Part shown: one piece after another, positions 27,107-36,567 of the stretch
Position numbering within the stretch: position 1 is the first letter of the stretch
Layout of the letters: each line of letters begins with the position of its first letter
DNA from: Sphingomonas sp. SCN 67-18
Lineage (GTDB): Bacteria; Pseudomonadota; Alphaproteobacteria; Sphingomonadales; Sphingomonadaceae
Length of the DNA: 64,000 nucleotides
NCBI RefSeq assembly: GCF_001724715.1
Contig: NZ_MEFG01000014.1
Span: forward strand, 1-64,000
Direction of reading: 5' to 3'
Position numbers and translations under genes: made by a program
Notes under the pieces: generated by a model
Database searches by the model: none
What the model saw: only the letters and a program-made list of their open reading frames with translations
Told to the model about the DNA's origin: nothing

Positions 27107-28315
27107 ATGGCGCTCACCGACACCGCGATCCGCAAAGCGAAGCCAAAAGATAAACCTTATAAGGTCTCGGATTCGGGCGGCCTTTATCTTTTGGTCAATC
27201 CGATCGGCAGCAAACTTTGGCGCGTTAAATATCGCCTGCATGGAGTGGAGCGTAAACTGGCGCTCGGCGCCTACCCTGCAATTACGCTCGCCGAAGCGCG
27301 AGCGGCAAGGGATGATGCGAAGAAGCAGCTCGCCCATGCCGTCGATCCGAACACTGCCAAGCGGCAGGCACGAATCGTTGCGAGTATCAGCGCAGGCAAC
27401 AGCTTCGCGGCGGTGGCCGAAGAGCTGATAGCGAAGCGCGAGAAGGAAGGTGTCGCACCCGCGACACTCGAAAAGCATCGCTGGCTTTTGCGTTTGCTAG
27501 GCGCAGAGTTCGGCCGTCGGCCGGTGGCCGACATCACGCCTGCGGAGCTACTTCACGAGTTGAAGAAGCAGGAACGGCGCGGGCGGTTAGAGGCAGCGAA
27601 GCAGGCCCGGGGTTTCGCGAGCCGCGTTTTCCGCTACGCCGCCGCTACGGCGCGAGCCGAACGCGATCCCGCACAGATGTTGCTTGGCGCGCTCATCCAA
27701 CCGACCGTAAAGCATTTTGCGGCGATCACTGACCCACTTGAGTTTGGCGCCCTACTCCGTGCGATTGAGGGATATGTGGGTGATCCAGCGGTGATGCATG
27801 CGCTCAAACTGACCCCGCATGTCTTTCAGAGGCCCGGTGAACTGCGGCAGATGGAATGGACAGAAATCGACTTCGCGAAGGCGGTTTGGACTTTGCCCGC
27901 TGCCAAGATGAAAATGCGCCAACAGCATGCGGTGCCACTGTCACGCCAAGCACTCGCGATTCTGGAAAGTATGCGTGGGCTCTCGGGCAACGGCAGATAT
28001 GTGTTCCCGTCGGTACGAACACGGGCGCGGCCGATCAGCGACAACACGATAAACGCAGCGCTTCGTCGTCTTGGCTATTCCAAGGAGCAAATGACGGCCC
28101 ACGGATTCCGGACCTCGGCCTCTTCCCTGCTTAACGAGTCGGGCAACTGGAACCCCGATGCCATCGAACGTGCCCTTGCTCACATGGTCGCGGGCAGTAT
28201 TCGCCGCATATACAATCAGTCGGCCTATTGGGCTGAACGCGTCGAGATGGCGCAGTGGTGGAGTGATTATTTGTGTCAGCTCCGCGATGGAGGCAATGTA
28301 GCCATCCCTCGCTAG
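27107..28315 (+). CDS. P4-type tyrosine recombinase (site-specific integrase)
   Basis: The 402-residue protein begins with the DUF4102 arm-binding domain (MALTDTAIRKAKPKDKPYKV, SDSGGLYLLV) and ends with a catalytic tyrosine recombinase domain. Catalytic residues are visible: Arg in QRPGELRQMEW, HxxR in AHGFRTSASSLL, then His in ALAHMVAGS and Tyr in IRRIYNQSAYW. An in-frame TTG at 27092 lies upstream, but the ATG at 27107 gives the canonical family N-terminus. It integrates and, with an excision factor, excises the element at tRNA-Gly. Confidence 0.93.
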   Translation: MALTDTAIRKAKPKDKPYKVSDSGGLYLLVNPIGSKLWRVKYRLHGVERKLALGAYPAITLAEARAARDDAKKQLAHAVDPNTAKRQARIVASISAGNSFAAVAEELIAKREKEGVAPATLEKHRWLLRLLGAEFGRRPVADITPAELLHELKKQERRGRLEAAKQARGFASRVFRYAAATARAERDPAQMLLGALIQPTVKHFAAITDPLEFGALLRAIEGYVGDPAVMHALKLTPHVFQRPGELRQMEWTEIDFAKAVWTLPAAKMKMRQQHAVPLSRQALAILESMRGLSGNGRYVFPSVRTRARPISDNTINAALRRLGYSKEQMTAHGFRTSASSLLNESGNWNPDAIERALAHMVAGSIRRIYNQSAYWAERVEMAQWWSDYLCQLRDGGNVAIPR

Positions 28316-28321
28316 GAGAAG

Positions 28322-29182
28322 ATGGTGGACGACCGGAAGGAGATTTTGCCGCTCCGCATTGTCGGAGCTCGCTTCATCAGCACGGAAGAACAAGTCGGCC
28401 TCGTCGAACTGGATCGCATCACGGTGGATGCCTCGCGCGCGATCCAGAACCGATATTGGCTGTGGGCAACCTCATTCATGACAATGGCCTCAGCAACAGT
28501 CGGCTCTGTTCTCATCGGCGGCGCTCTTACGCTTGGCGAGGCGCCGGGTGCGGATATTGCCATCCTGATTGGCCTCGGATGCGCTGTATCGACGATGGCG
28601 ATAGGAGCATCGTGGCGCATGTTCCAATATGGCGGGATGAAAGCGAGATCGCCCCAAGAGCCCTTGTACGCGGACCCGGCCGACCCCGCCGTCCGCAATC
28701 TCGAACGCCTGTTCGGGATCCTTCAACTCGAATCGTCGCCACGGGCCTTCTACCTGACTCGCAATGGGGCGCGTCGGTATGTCGATCACCGCTATTTCTT
28801 CGGAAATCTTCGAGCCGCCCATATCGCCAGGAGCGGCACGATCCGTAGCGCACTATTCGGCCCAGTAGGACTCTGGTTCGACCGCGAACTATTCCTTGAG
28901 GCCGATGTCGCCGAGTTGATCAACCAATCCAAAGCAAAGCCGAGCAGAGCCGGTGCGCCGAAAAAATATGATTACACTAGCGCCATCATATCGTTGATCG
29001 AGCATCCCCAGGTGCAGTCGATCGACATTAACAAAAAGAAGGGCAATCTCACTTTGATCATTGGCCTGCTGGAGAAATGGTATCTCGGTCGGAACCAGAG
29101 ACCGCCCAGCGAAACGCAGCTTTCAGGTTACGCAAACGACATTCTGGAAGCGATCAAAAAAAATCGTTCTTCAAAATCCTAG
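28322..29182 (+). CDS. Unknown protein with two membrane helices
   Basis: The 286-residue product is not recognised. Two hydrophobic helices lie near residues 45-95 (WLWATSFMTMASATVGSVLI and ADIAILIGLGCAVSTMAIGA). About 190 residues of soluble sequence follow, including RNGARRYVDHRYFFGNLRAA and a C-terminal helical basic end. AGGAG overlaps the integrase stop six bases before the ATG, so it is probably co-expressed with the integrase. It could be a cytoplasm-facing effector or an entry-exclusion-like factor; nothing in the sequence decides this. Confidence 0.7.
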   Translation: MVDDRKEILPLRIVGARFISTEEQVGLVELDRITVDASRAIQNRYWLWATSFMTMASATVGSVLIGGALTLGEAPGADIAILIGLGCAVSTMAIGASWRMFQYGGMKARSPQEPLYADPADPAVRNLERLFGILQLESSPRAFYLTRNGARRYVDHRYFFGNLRAAHIARSGTIRSALFGPVGLWFDRELFLEADVAELINQSKAKPSRAGAPKKYDYTSAIISLIEHPQVQSIDINKKKGNLTLIIGLLEKWYLGRNQRPPSETQLSGYANDILEAIKKNRSSKS

Positions 29183-29354
29183 CCGGAATTACCGAGGAAC
29201 GACGTATTTCCGCGCGTTCTGTTCGACGGCAATTACCGGGAAACAGCCGCGAACGGCGGATTCCCAGTGCATAAGCATGCCGTTGGAACTGCCGGCGATT
29301 AGCTGCAAATGATCCTGTCGCCCGCCGCATTGCGGCACTCCAACGGAGGCGACA

Positions 29355-29528
29355 ATGGATGAACTCGCATACTCGATTAACCGCACGGCGAAGGCGCTCG
29401 GCGTCGGCCGGAGCACAATCTACAAGCTCATCAAGACCGGCCAAGTCGATGCGCTGAAGATCGGTACGCGCACGCTGATCACGACCGCATCTATCGCGCG
29501 GCTCACCGAGGCGCGGCCCGAAACTTGA
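29355..29528 (+). CDS. AlpA/excisionase-like small HTH protein
   Basis: A 57-residue protein with a single MerR-like winged helix-turn-helix: SINRTAKALGVGRSTIYKLI then KIGTRTLITTASIARL. GGAGG lies five bases before the ATG. This is the size and pattern of AlpA/DNA-binding excisionases carried by P4-type islands, which assist excision or activate the integrase gene. It is shorter than most ORF-length cut-offs. Confidence 0.85.
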   Translation: MDELAYSINRTAKALGVGRSTIYKLIKTGQVDALKIGTRTLITTASIARLTEARPET

Positions 29529-29589
29529 TGCCGACGCGGCGAATTGCCGCCTGCGCATCTCGATCACGCTCGATTCAGGAGGACAAGAC

Positions 29590-30117
29590 ATGTCCGTTCT
29601 TCGCAACGCTCTTGCGCGTTTCTTTTTTTCGAAGCCAAAGTCCGACATGCACATCGACGCCGATGTTCAGACCGCCATCTACATGTGGCCGATCATCGAA
29701 AAGTTGCTCGCCCATGGCGAGGATGGCGACACCTACCGCGCGGCTGTCAATTTCTGGCGCTACGCCGAGCGACCGCCGCTAGCCACCTACGATGGCGATG
29801 GGAGCCATTGTCACATCGATGGTCCACTTCAAATGGCGGGCGATTTTTGGCTTCCCTTAGGCGGAGAAATCTTCAGCCGCGGCGTCACGATTGCGCTCGA
29901 TCCCTTCGAAGCGAACGACCTTCGCGATCATATGCGGGCCGCTATCGAGCGCGCTATTCTCGCCTGGCTTGCGGACAATGGTCGCCGCGAATCTCCACCG
30001 GCAAAAAATCCTTACGATCGCCAAACGGCCGACCGCAAAGCGAAGGCAATGATCGCCGATTGGGCCGCTCGCAAGGGGGCAAGGCGCCCCGTCACGGAGG
30101 GCCCGGATCATGCCTGA
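29590..30117 (+). CDS. Unknown island protein, conserved-looking
   Basis: The 175-residue product is soluble, with an Asp/His-rich middle (DGDGSHCHIDG) followed by DFWLPLGGEIFSRGVTIAL and a basic helical tail. No family is recognised with confidence. AGGAGG lies upstream of the ATG. It lies between the AlpA-like gene and the mobilisation genes, so a role in the conjugative cycle is possible but unproven. A 72-codon frame at 30110-30328 overlaps its end and is not supported. Confidence 0.65.
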   Translation: MSVLRNALARFFFSKPKSDMHIDADVQTAIYMWPIIEKLLAHGEDGDTYRAAVNFWRYAERPPLATYDGDGSHCHIDGPLQMAGDFWLPLGGEIFSRGVTIALDPFEANDLRDHMRAAIERAILAWLADNGRRESPPAKNPYDRQTADRKAKAMIADWAARKGARRPVTEGPDHA

Positions 30118-30222
30118 ATCGGTTGTCTTTGACGCAAGGTTCCGGGGCCGCGATGCTACGCATCGGACCCGTAATTTGGATACACACCTCACGCACGGGT
30201 GCATCCAGCTTTTCCGCCACTT

Positions 30223-30310
30223 TTCGAGGGTGCGATCAGAGTGCGCTCCGCCGTTGCTTCGCCGAAGTGACGCTATTCCGGCAAAATTCGAGGGTGCGAT
30301 CCGCACCCTC
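30223..30310. repeat. Direct repeats and a palindrome before the mobilisation genes (possible oriT/operator)
   Basis: TTCGAGGGTGCGATC occurs twice in direct orientation (30223-30237 and 30287-30301). The second copy continues into a perfect palindrome, GAGGGTGCG (30290-30298) and CGCACCCTC (30302-30310) around ATC, ending just before the ribosome site of the gene at 30325. In MobF systems the origin of transfer normally lies beside the accessory-protein/coupling-protein/relaxase genes and carries inverted repeats bound by the accessory protein. An operator for the ribbon-helix-helix-like protein is an equal possibility. Confidence 0.5.
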
Positions 30311-30324
30311 AGGGAGGCGGCGCG

Positions 30325-30693
30325 ATGAAGACCGTCCAGCACTCTGTCCGCTTGCCCGCGGCGCTCGACACGGCGCTTCGCGCGCTGGCCGACCGGCAGG
30401 GCAAGACGGTTTACGCGATGCTTCGCCGCTGCGTGAAGACGGGGATCGACGGGCAGACAAATCCCATCGCCAGCCATGCCGACGATCGCGAACTGGTCGC
30501 TGAGGTGGCGTCGATCAGCACGCGCCTCGCCGATGTCGAACGCCTGCTCGACCGAACCTTGCATACGGCCTGCGCTGCCTATTGCTATGCGCGCAGCGCC
30601 GCGAAGGGCGGCGGCAAAAGCGACGAGGTCATCAGCGCCGAGACGCAGCGAGCTTATGACCGACAACGGGCGGCAGCGGAGGAACGGCCATGA
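30325..30693 (+). CDS. Ribbon-helix-helix-like mobilisation accessory protein
   Basis: The 122-residue protein opens with a short strand and helices typical of RHH DNA-binding proteins (HSVRLPAALDTALRALADRQ, then GKTVYAMLRRCVKTGID). A coiled-coil C-terminal part (VASISTRLADVERLLDRTL) follows. Its stop overlaps the start of the coupling-protein gene. Position and fold suggest a TraY/TrwA-like accessory protein that bends oriT DNA and represses its own operon. The palindrome at 30290-30310 is its likely target (inference). Confidence 0.7.
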   Translation: MKTVQHSVRLPAALDTALRALADRQGKTVYAMLRRCVKTGIDGQTNPIASHADDRELVAEVASISTRLADVERLLDRTLHTACAAYCYARSAAKGGGKSDEVISAETQRAYDRQRAAAEERP

Positions 30694-32588
30694 GCGAGCC
30701 TCATGATCTCCGGCTCCATGCTGAGACGCTGCGGCGTCATCTTCGCTACAGCCAGACGCGGCGGTTCAAACGGCATGTTGCCGTCATGCTGTCATCGATC
30801 GCGCTCGGCGGTTTGGCGGCACCCTATCTGATGCTCGACCCGAGTATCCTTCGGGACACCGGCACCCATTATCACGCGAAGATGCTGTCATGGTTTGCGG
30901 GCGACGGCGGCGATCCCGGGATAGTGATCCGTTACGAGGGGAAGGACTATCTGACGCCCGCTCGCACGGTCGCGACCGATCCATATTTTGTCCGCCGGGC
31001 GAGCATCGCCAAGTCGTTTGTCATGCGCGGCGCCATGCTGGGATTTGTCGCTTGGCTGTCGGGCCTGTTCCTGCTCCGCGATGTCGCCGCGCGGCGGCGC
31101 GAACGCGCGCTCCGCGATCGCGTCATCGACGGCACCAAGGTGGCGAGCGAGAAGGAGCTTGTGAAGCTGGCGCGAGCCGAAGCGGGTTCGCATCCGCTGG
31201 CGATCGGCCCCGTCCCCTTTCCCCGCCGCCTCGAAACCCGGCACATTGCGCTGGTCGGAACGACGGGCAGCGGCAAGACGACGGTGCTGCGCCAGTTGCT
31301 CGACGGGATCGCGGCGCGCGGCGAAGCCGCGCTGGTCTATGACACCAGCGGCGAGTTCATCGCCCATTACTTCCGGCCCGAGTGCGGCGACATCATCCTC
31401 AATCCGTTCGACGCCCGCTGCGTCTATTGGTCGCCCTTCGCCGAGATCGCCCACCCCGCCGACGCCGATCGCATCGCGCAGCAACTCGTCACCGAGACCA
31501 GTGATAAGGACAAGGATGTCTGGCTGGAGACCAGCCGCATCCTCGTCGCCAACATGATCCGGGAACTCTGGAAAGAGAAGAAATGCACGCTGCCCAACCT
31601 GCTCGAGGCGCTGCAGAAGATGGACAAGGACAAGCTCAAGACCTGGCTCAAGGACACGTCGTCGGCGCGCACCTTTTCGGACGACGCCGACCGGGCCACC
31701 GGCAGCGTGCTTTTCATGCTCGCGAAGGCGGCGAACCTGATCCAGTTCCTTCGGATGCCTGAAGAGGGCGAGAAGGTCTTTTCGTTCCGGGAGTTCATCG
31801 CCGGTCTCGACGGGACGAAGGGCGCCAAGCCCTGGATCTTCGTGCCGCGGAAGGAAGAGCAATTTGCGGCGTTGAAGCCGCTGCTCGCCTGCTGGCTCGA
31901 ATGCGCCGCGAGCGCCATGCTGGCTCTGGCACCTTCATCCGACCGACGCGTCTGGTTCCTGCTCGACGAGCTTGCCGACTTGCCGCGCGTCGACAATCTG
32001 ACCCGCCTTCTGCCCGAAGGACGCAAGTTCGGGGCGGCGGTCGTGCTGACCTTCCAGGGCGTCGGCCAGATGCGGCATCGCTATGGCGACGACCTCGCCG
32101 AATCCATGCTCGGCTGCTGCAACACCAAGCTCTTCCTCCAGATGGGCGATGGCGAGTCCCGGCGCTGGGCGAGCGACACGATCGGCACCTGCGAGGTCGA
32201 GATCCAGACCATGACCGGCGCGCTCGGCGACGGCGACGACAAGCCGCGGATGACGCTCGGCCGCCAGCGCAAGACCCGTCCCGCCGTGTTCGAAAGCGAA
32301 CTTCGTCTCGCACGCTACGAAGGCTATCTGCTGTTCCCCGACGGGCTCCCGGTCGCGCGCATCGCGCTGAAGGCCGACCATATCGAGAAGCGCGGCGTGC
32401 CGCGCCAGCCCGCCTTTGTCGAGGCAAATCCGGAGACGACACTCTGGCACCGACCATTGGAGGCGGCGCCCAAAGAAGAGCCCGACAGCGCAGTGCCGTC
32501 ACCGTCCGAGGAGCCGGTCGTCGAAAAGCCGAAGGCAAGGAAGAAGCCGACGGCGCCACCGCCCGCTGACGATGGTGGGCCGATCTGA
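30690..32588 (+). CDS. traD: Type IV coupling protein (TraD/TrwB/VirD4 type)
   Basis: The 632-residue ATPase has two N-terminal membrane helices (about 30-50 and 110-130), a Walker A at about 190-198 (GTTGSGKTT) and a Walker B near 422-428 (FLLDELADLP). It also has the HVALVG-like beta strand and the VLTFQGVGQMRHRYGDDLAE motif of TraD/TrwB proteins. The C-terminal 60 residues are charged and Pro-rich, probably a relaxase-interacting tail. It links the relaxosome to a conjugative channel; no such channel is encoded in the element. Its stop overlaps the relaxase start (TGATG). Confidence 0.92.
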   Translation: MSEPHDLRLHAETLRRHLRYSQTRRFKRHVAVMLSSIALGGLAAPYLMLDPSILRDTGTHYHAKMLSWFAGDGGDPGIVIRYEGKDYLTPARTVATDPYFVRRASIAKSFVMRGAMLGFVAWLSGLFLLRDVAARRRERALRDRVIDGTKVASEKELVKLARAEAGSHPLAIGPVPFPRRLETRHIALVGTTGSGKTTVLRQLLDGIAARGEAALVYDTSGEFIAHYFRPECGDIILNPFDARCVYWSPFAEIAHPADADRIAQQLVTETSDKDKDVWLETSRILVANMIRELWKEKKCTLPNLLEALQKMDKDKLKTWLKDTSSARTFSDDADRATGSVLFMLAKAANLIQFLRMPEEGEKVFSFREFIAGLDGTKGAKPWIFVPRKEEQFAALKPLLACWLECAASAMLALAPSSDRRVWFLLDELADLPRVDNLTRLLPEGRKFGAAVVLTFQGVGQMRHRYGDDLAESMLGCCNTKLFLQMGDGESRRWASDTIGTCEVEIQTMTGALGDGDDKPRMTLGRQRKTRPAVFESELRLARYEGYLLFPDGLPVARIALKADHIEKRGVPRQPAFVEANPETTLWHRPLEAAPKEEPDSAVPSPSEEPVVEKPKARKKPTAPPPADDGGPI

Positions 32589-35398
32589 TGGTCGCGTCGG
32601 TATCCGCGCTGACCAGTTCGGCGCAAGCGAGCAACTATTATGAGGCCGACGATTATTATGCCAAGGGTGGCCTGTCGCCATCCGAATGGCACGGCATGGG
32701 CGCTGACGAACTTGGGCTATCGGGCGACGTCGACCGCGACGCCTTTCGCGAACTTCTTGACGGCAAGGTCGCGGGTCAGCAGCTCGGCACGGTTCGTGAC
32801 GGCCAGCTTGAACATCGCCCTGGCTGGGATGTGACGCTGAGCGCACCCAAGTCGGTGTCAATTATGGCCGAGGTTGCGGGCGATCGGCGGTTGATCGCGG
32901 CGCATGGGGAGGCGGTGAAGACCGCGCTCGCGCATGTCGAGGCGCATATGGCCGCGACCCGTGTCCGGCACGGCGGCAGCGTGATGCGCGAGACCACCGG
33001 CAATTTGATTGTCGCGAGCTTTCAGCATGGCACGAGCCGGGCGCAGGACCCGCAGCTTCATACCCACAATGTCATCATGAATGCGACGCAGGGCGAAGAT
33101 GGCTCGTGGCGCAGCCTGGAGCCGCGCGCCATCTATCAGCTCCAGAAGCAGATCGGCGCCATCTACCGGCAGGAGCTGGCCTTGAAAGTCCGCGAGCTCG
33201 GCTATGAGATTGCACCGGGTAAGGAGTCGATGTTCGAGATCAAAGGCGTCTCGGCCGACGTGTTGGCGGCGTTCAGCACGCGCAGCGCCGAGATCGAGGC
33301 GGCGCTTGGCGAGCGCGGAACGACGCGCGAGGAAGCAAGCGCCGCGGAAAAGCAGGTCGCCGCGCTCGATACGCGGCAGGCGAAGTTCGCGGCCGATCAT
33401 GGTTCGCTCGTCGCGGACTGGCGCGAGACCGCCAACCGGGCGGGGTTCGATGCCGGGGCCCGGCTGGCCTTGGTGCGTGAGGCCGAGGCGAGGGCCGCGA
33501 GCGGGCTTCACTTTCCCGATCCATCGATCGCCGATCGCGCCGTCGCCCATGCCGCCGACAAGCTTGGCGAGCGGCAGTCGGTGTTCTCGGTCGCGGCGCT
33601 GCATGAGGAGGCGGGCCGGGTTGGACTTGGGCAAGTCGGCTATGCCGAGATCGGCGACGCGATCGGGCGGGCGGCGAAGGAGGGCGAGCTGGTCGACCGC
33701 ACTTTCCTCGACCGGAGGGGCGCCGCGTTCGCCGGCTTCACGACGCGGCAGAATATCGCGGCCGAGAAGACATTGCTTCGTATCGAAGCGCACGGGCGCG
33801 GTGCGTTCGCGCCGATCGCCTCGCAGCTTACCGCCGCCAAGGCGGTCGCGGGCGCGGCAGCGCAGGCGGAGCGATCGGGCTTCGGCTGGAATGCCGACCA
33901 GAAGACCGCAACCGAGCAGCTTCTTACCAGTCGCAATCGCATCACCGCGGTGCAAGGCTATGCCGGGACCGCGAAGACGACGACGGTGCTCGCCACGTTC
34001 GCGCGCGAGGCCGAAGCGCGCGGCGTGTCGGTGGTCGCGCTGGCGCCGACCGCGTCGGCGGCGATGACACTCGGCGAGGCGCTCGGCACGCGGGGCGATA
34101 CTGTCGCGAGGCATTTGCTCGTGCCGGAAGGTTCGGCGCCCGGCCAGCCGGTGGCTTGGATCGTCGATGAAGCTTCGCTCTTGTCGGCGCGCGATACCGC
34201 GCGGCTGTTCGATTTGGCCGAGCAGCATGATGCCCGCGTCATCCTGGTGGGCGATGTCAAGCAGCTTGGATCGGTCGAGGCCGGAGCGGCCTTCGCGCAG
34301 CTTCAGACCGCCGGCATGGAAACCGCCACGCTGGGCGAGATCGTCCGGCAGAGAAACGCCGCTACCAAGGAGGCGGTGCTCGCGTCGATCGAGGGCGATG
34401 CGAAGAAGGCGCTCGCCGCGCTCGATCGCGGTGGCGGCCAGATCGTCGAACACGCCGATCGCACTGGCCGCTTCGCCGCCATCGCGGAGCGCTATGCCGG
34501 GCTCGACAGGGCGGCGCGGGCGCGAACGCTGGTCATCGAACCCTCACGCGAAGGGCGCGACGCGTTGACGGCGGACATAAGGGCGGCGCTGGTCAGGTCA
34601 GGCTCGCTTTCCGGTCCCGCCGTCGCCGTCGAAAGCCTCGTCAACAAGGGGCTGACCCGCGCCGAGGCGCGCGACCCGCTAAGCTACGACCGGGGCGATG
34701 TCGTGCGCTTCACGCGCGACTATGCCGACAAGGGCGTCGCGCGCGGCGAGGCCTATCGTGTCGAGACGGTCGATCCGGCCAAGGCAGCCATTGCGCTGAG
34801 GTCCGAGGATGGGCGCGAGGTCGATTGGCGGCTCCGCCAATGGGGAGCCGGTAAGGTGCAGGTGTTCGCGCCGCAGAATATGGACCTCAGGACCGGCGAC
34901 AGCATCCGCTTTACCCGCAACGATCGCGAGGCCGGGCGGATCAACGGCGCCCGCGGCGAGGTTACCGCAATCGACGAACAGGGGCGAACTGCGACGGTGC
35001 TCGGTTCTAGTGGGCAGGTACAGACGCTCGACCTCAACGCCGCGCGCGACCGGCATATCGCCCACGCTTATGTCGATACCGCCTTCGCCGCGCAGGGGCG
35101 CACCGCCGAGCATGTCATCATCCATGCCGACAGCAAGGCGACCAATTTGGTCGACCAGAAAAGCTTCTATGTCGGCATCTCGCGCGCGAAGGAGTCGGCG
35201 GCGATCGTCACCGATAATCGCGCGAAGCTGGTTTCGGCGATCAATGAACGCGCTGGCGCCGTGCAGACTGCGCTTTCACCGGCACCCGCGGCGGGGGCCG
35301 CCATGGCGCAAGCAGCTATCCCCGCGCCCGCCGCCAACCAAGCGATCAGCGCGGCGGTCTCGCAAGCGGCGACCTCGCTGCCCGGCATGGGGCTTTAG
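32588..35398 (+). CDS. MobF-family conjugative relaxase-helicase (TrwC/TraI-like)
   Basis: The 936-residue protein starts with the TrwC relaxase domain. It has tyrosine pairs at Tyr17/18 and Tyr23/24 (NYYEADDYYAKGG), LSAPKSVSIMAEVAGD, and the metal-binding histidines in FQHGTSRAQDPQLHTHNVIM (about 145-162). A RecD-type helicase follows with Walker A GYAGTAKTT (about 456) and DEASLL. The C-terminal FAAQGRTAEHVIIHADSKAT is helicase motif VI-like. It nicks oriT and unwinds the transferred strand. It is somewhat shorter than TraI of F and similar to TrwC of R388. Confidence 0.93.
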   Translation: MVASVSALTSSAQASNYYEADDYYAKGGLSPSEWHGMGADELGLSGDVDRDAFRELLDGKVAGQQLGTVRDGQLEHRPGWDVTLSAPKSVSIMAEVAGDRRLIAAHGEAVKTALAHVEAHMAATRVRHGGSVMRETTGNLIVASFQHGTSRAQDPQLHTHNVIMNATQGEDGSWRSLEPRAIYQLQKQIGAIYRQELALKVRELGYEIAPGKESMFEIKGVSADVLAAFSTRSAEIEAALGERGTTREEASAAEKQVAALDTRQAKFAADHGSLVADWRETANRAGFDAGARLALVREAEARAASGLHFPDPSIADRAVAHAADKLGERQSVFSVAALHEEAGRVGLGQVGYAEIGDAIGRAAKEGELVDRTFLDRRGAAFAGFTTRQNIAAEKTLLRIEAHGRGAFAPIASQLTAAKAVAGAAAQAERSGFGWNADQKTATEQLLTSRNRITAVQGYAGTAKTTTVLATFAREAEARGVSVVALAPTASAAMTLGEALGTRGDTVARHLLVPEGSAPGQPVAWIVDEASLLSARDTARLFDLAEQHDARVILVGDVKQLGSVEAGAAFAQLQTAGMETATLGEIVRQRNAATKEAVLASIEGDAKKALAALDRGGGQIVEHADRTGRFAAIAERYAGLDRAARARTLVIEPSREGRDALTADIRAALVRSGSLSGPAVAVESLVNKGLTRAEARDPLSYDRGDVVRFTRDYADKGVARGEAYRVETVDPAKAAIALRSEDGREVDWRLRQWGAGKVQVFAPQNMDLRTGDSIRFTRNDREAGRINGARGEVTAIDEQGRTATVLGSSGQVQTLDLNAARDRHIAHAYVDTAFAAQGRTAEHVIIHADSKATNLVDQKSFYVGISRAKESAAIVTDNRAKLVSAINERAGAVQTALSPAPAAGAAMAQAAIPAPAANQAISAAVSQAATSLPGMGL

Positions 35399-35439
35399 CT
35401 CTTGCCAAAGCAGCCGATCTTCCCGAAGATTCTTGTGAC

Positions 35440-36360
35440 ATGCGTACCGATCTCACCCATCTTCCCGCGGCCAAGCAGCGCGAACTCGAACGGATCGTCG
35501 AGACGATCTTCGAGGAGTTTCGGGGCGCGACCGAGAATGCAAGGGGACCGCGCAAAGGTGCGCGTATTCTCAAGATCATCCTGTTCGGTAGCCATGCGCG
35601 GGGCGACTGGGTCGATGCGCCGCTGTCGGCGAACCAGTATAAATCGGACTATGACATCCTCGTCATCGTCAGCCAGAAGGAGATGACCGACCGCGCCGCC
35701 TATTGGGCGACCGCCGAGGAACGTCTCATTCGCGCCTACACGATCGAAAAGACGCTCCATACGCCGGTCAATTTCATTGTCCATAGCCTGCACGAGGTGA
35801 ATGACGGGCTCTCGCATGGCCGTGTCTTCTTCATGGAGGTCGCGAAGGACGGGATTGCGCTTTACGAAGCGGATGACCGAGAGCTGGCCACGCCTAAGCC
35901 AAAGACGCCGGAGCAGGCGTTGGAAGCCGCCAAGGAGTATTTCGATGAGTGGCTGACCAGCGCCATGGATTTTTACGATCAGGCAAAACATGCGATGGAG
36001 CGTGGGCGCGGCAAAATCGCAGCCTTTGAACTTCATCAGGCGACTGAACGGCTATATTCCTGCGTTTTACTGACGCTGACTCTGTACACGCCTTACAACC
36101 ATAACATCGCGTTCTTGCGCTCTCTGGCAGAGGGGTTGGATCGCCGTCTTTACGGCATCTGGCCCGAAGCCACACATCGCGAACGCGCGATGTTCCAGAA
36201 GCTGAAAGAAGCGTACACGAAGGCAAGGTACTCAAAACATTACCGGATCAGCGAAGAAGAATTGACTTGGCTCGGCCAGCGCGTCGAGGAACTCGGCCGC
36301 GTGGTACATCAGGTGTGTTCGGACAAGATCGCCGAGCTTGAGGCGGCGGCGCGCCGATAG
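35440..36360 (+). CDS. Nucleotidyltransferase (MNT) - HEPN fusion protein
   Basis: The 306-residue protein has a minimal nucleotidyltransferase domain with the active-site pattern GSHARGDW (50-57) and SDYDILVIV (69-77), giving the two catalytic Asp residues 70 and 72. A helical HEPN domain follows (about 140-300), with RGKIAAFELHQATERLYSCV and ARYSKHYRI. Separate HEPN and MNT pairs act as toxin/antitoxin modules in which the MNT adds AMP to the HEPN ribonuclease; here both are on one chain. The strict R-x4-6-H RNase motif is not obvious, so toxicity is uncertain. Confidence 0.85.
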   Translation: MRTDLTHLPAAKQRELERIVETIFEEFRGATENARGPRKGARILKIILFGSHARGDWVDAPLSANQYKSDYDILVIVSQKEMTDRAAYWATAEERLIRAYTIEKTLHTPVNFIVHSLHEVNDGLSHGRVFFMEVAKDGIALYEADDRELATPKPKTPEQALEAAKEYFDEWLTSAMDFYDQAKHAMERGRGKIAAFELHQATERLYSCVLLTLTLYTPYNHNIAFLRSLAEGLDRRLYGIWPEATHRERAMFQKLKEAYTKARYSKHYRISEEELTWLGQRVEELGRVVHQVCSDKIAELEAAARR

Positions 36361-36567
36361 GTGCGCTTGCCGGGACACCCGGATTCTGGCATAATCGTCG
36401 GCACGGAATGGAACGACTGGCGGCCATTCCGGGGATCATCCTGCCAGGCATCATGTAGGTCCGGCCGCGTGTCGGACGGTTGCTGATCGCCGCTCTGGCG
36501 GCACCACAGCGAACACCGCTTGCCCATCCGCGCCCAATCGCGCGGACCGCCGCGGTGCGAGCTGCAA

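Noticed and set aside
26677-27135. Minus-strand frame across tRNA-Gly
   Set aside because: Its GNRTPVVSLGSFCSAIELHP-type peptide is antisense tRNA sequence, a recurring false gene call.
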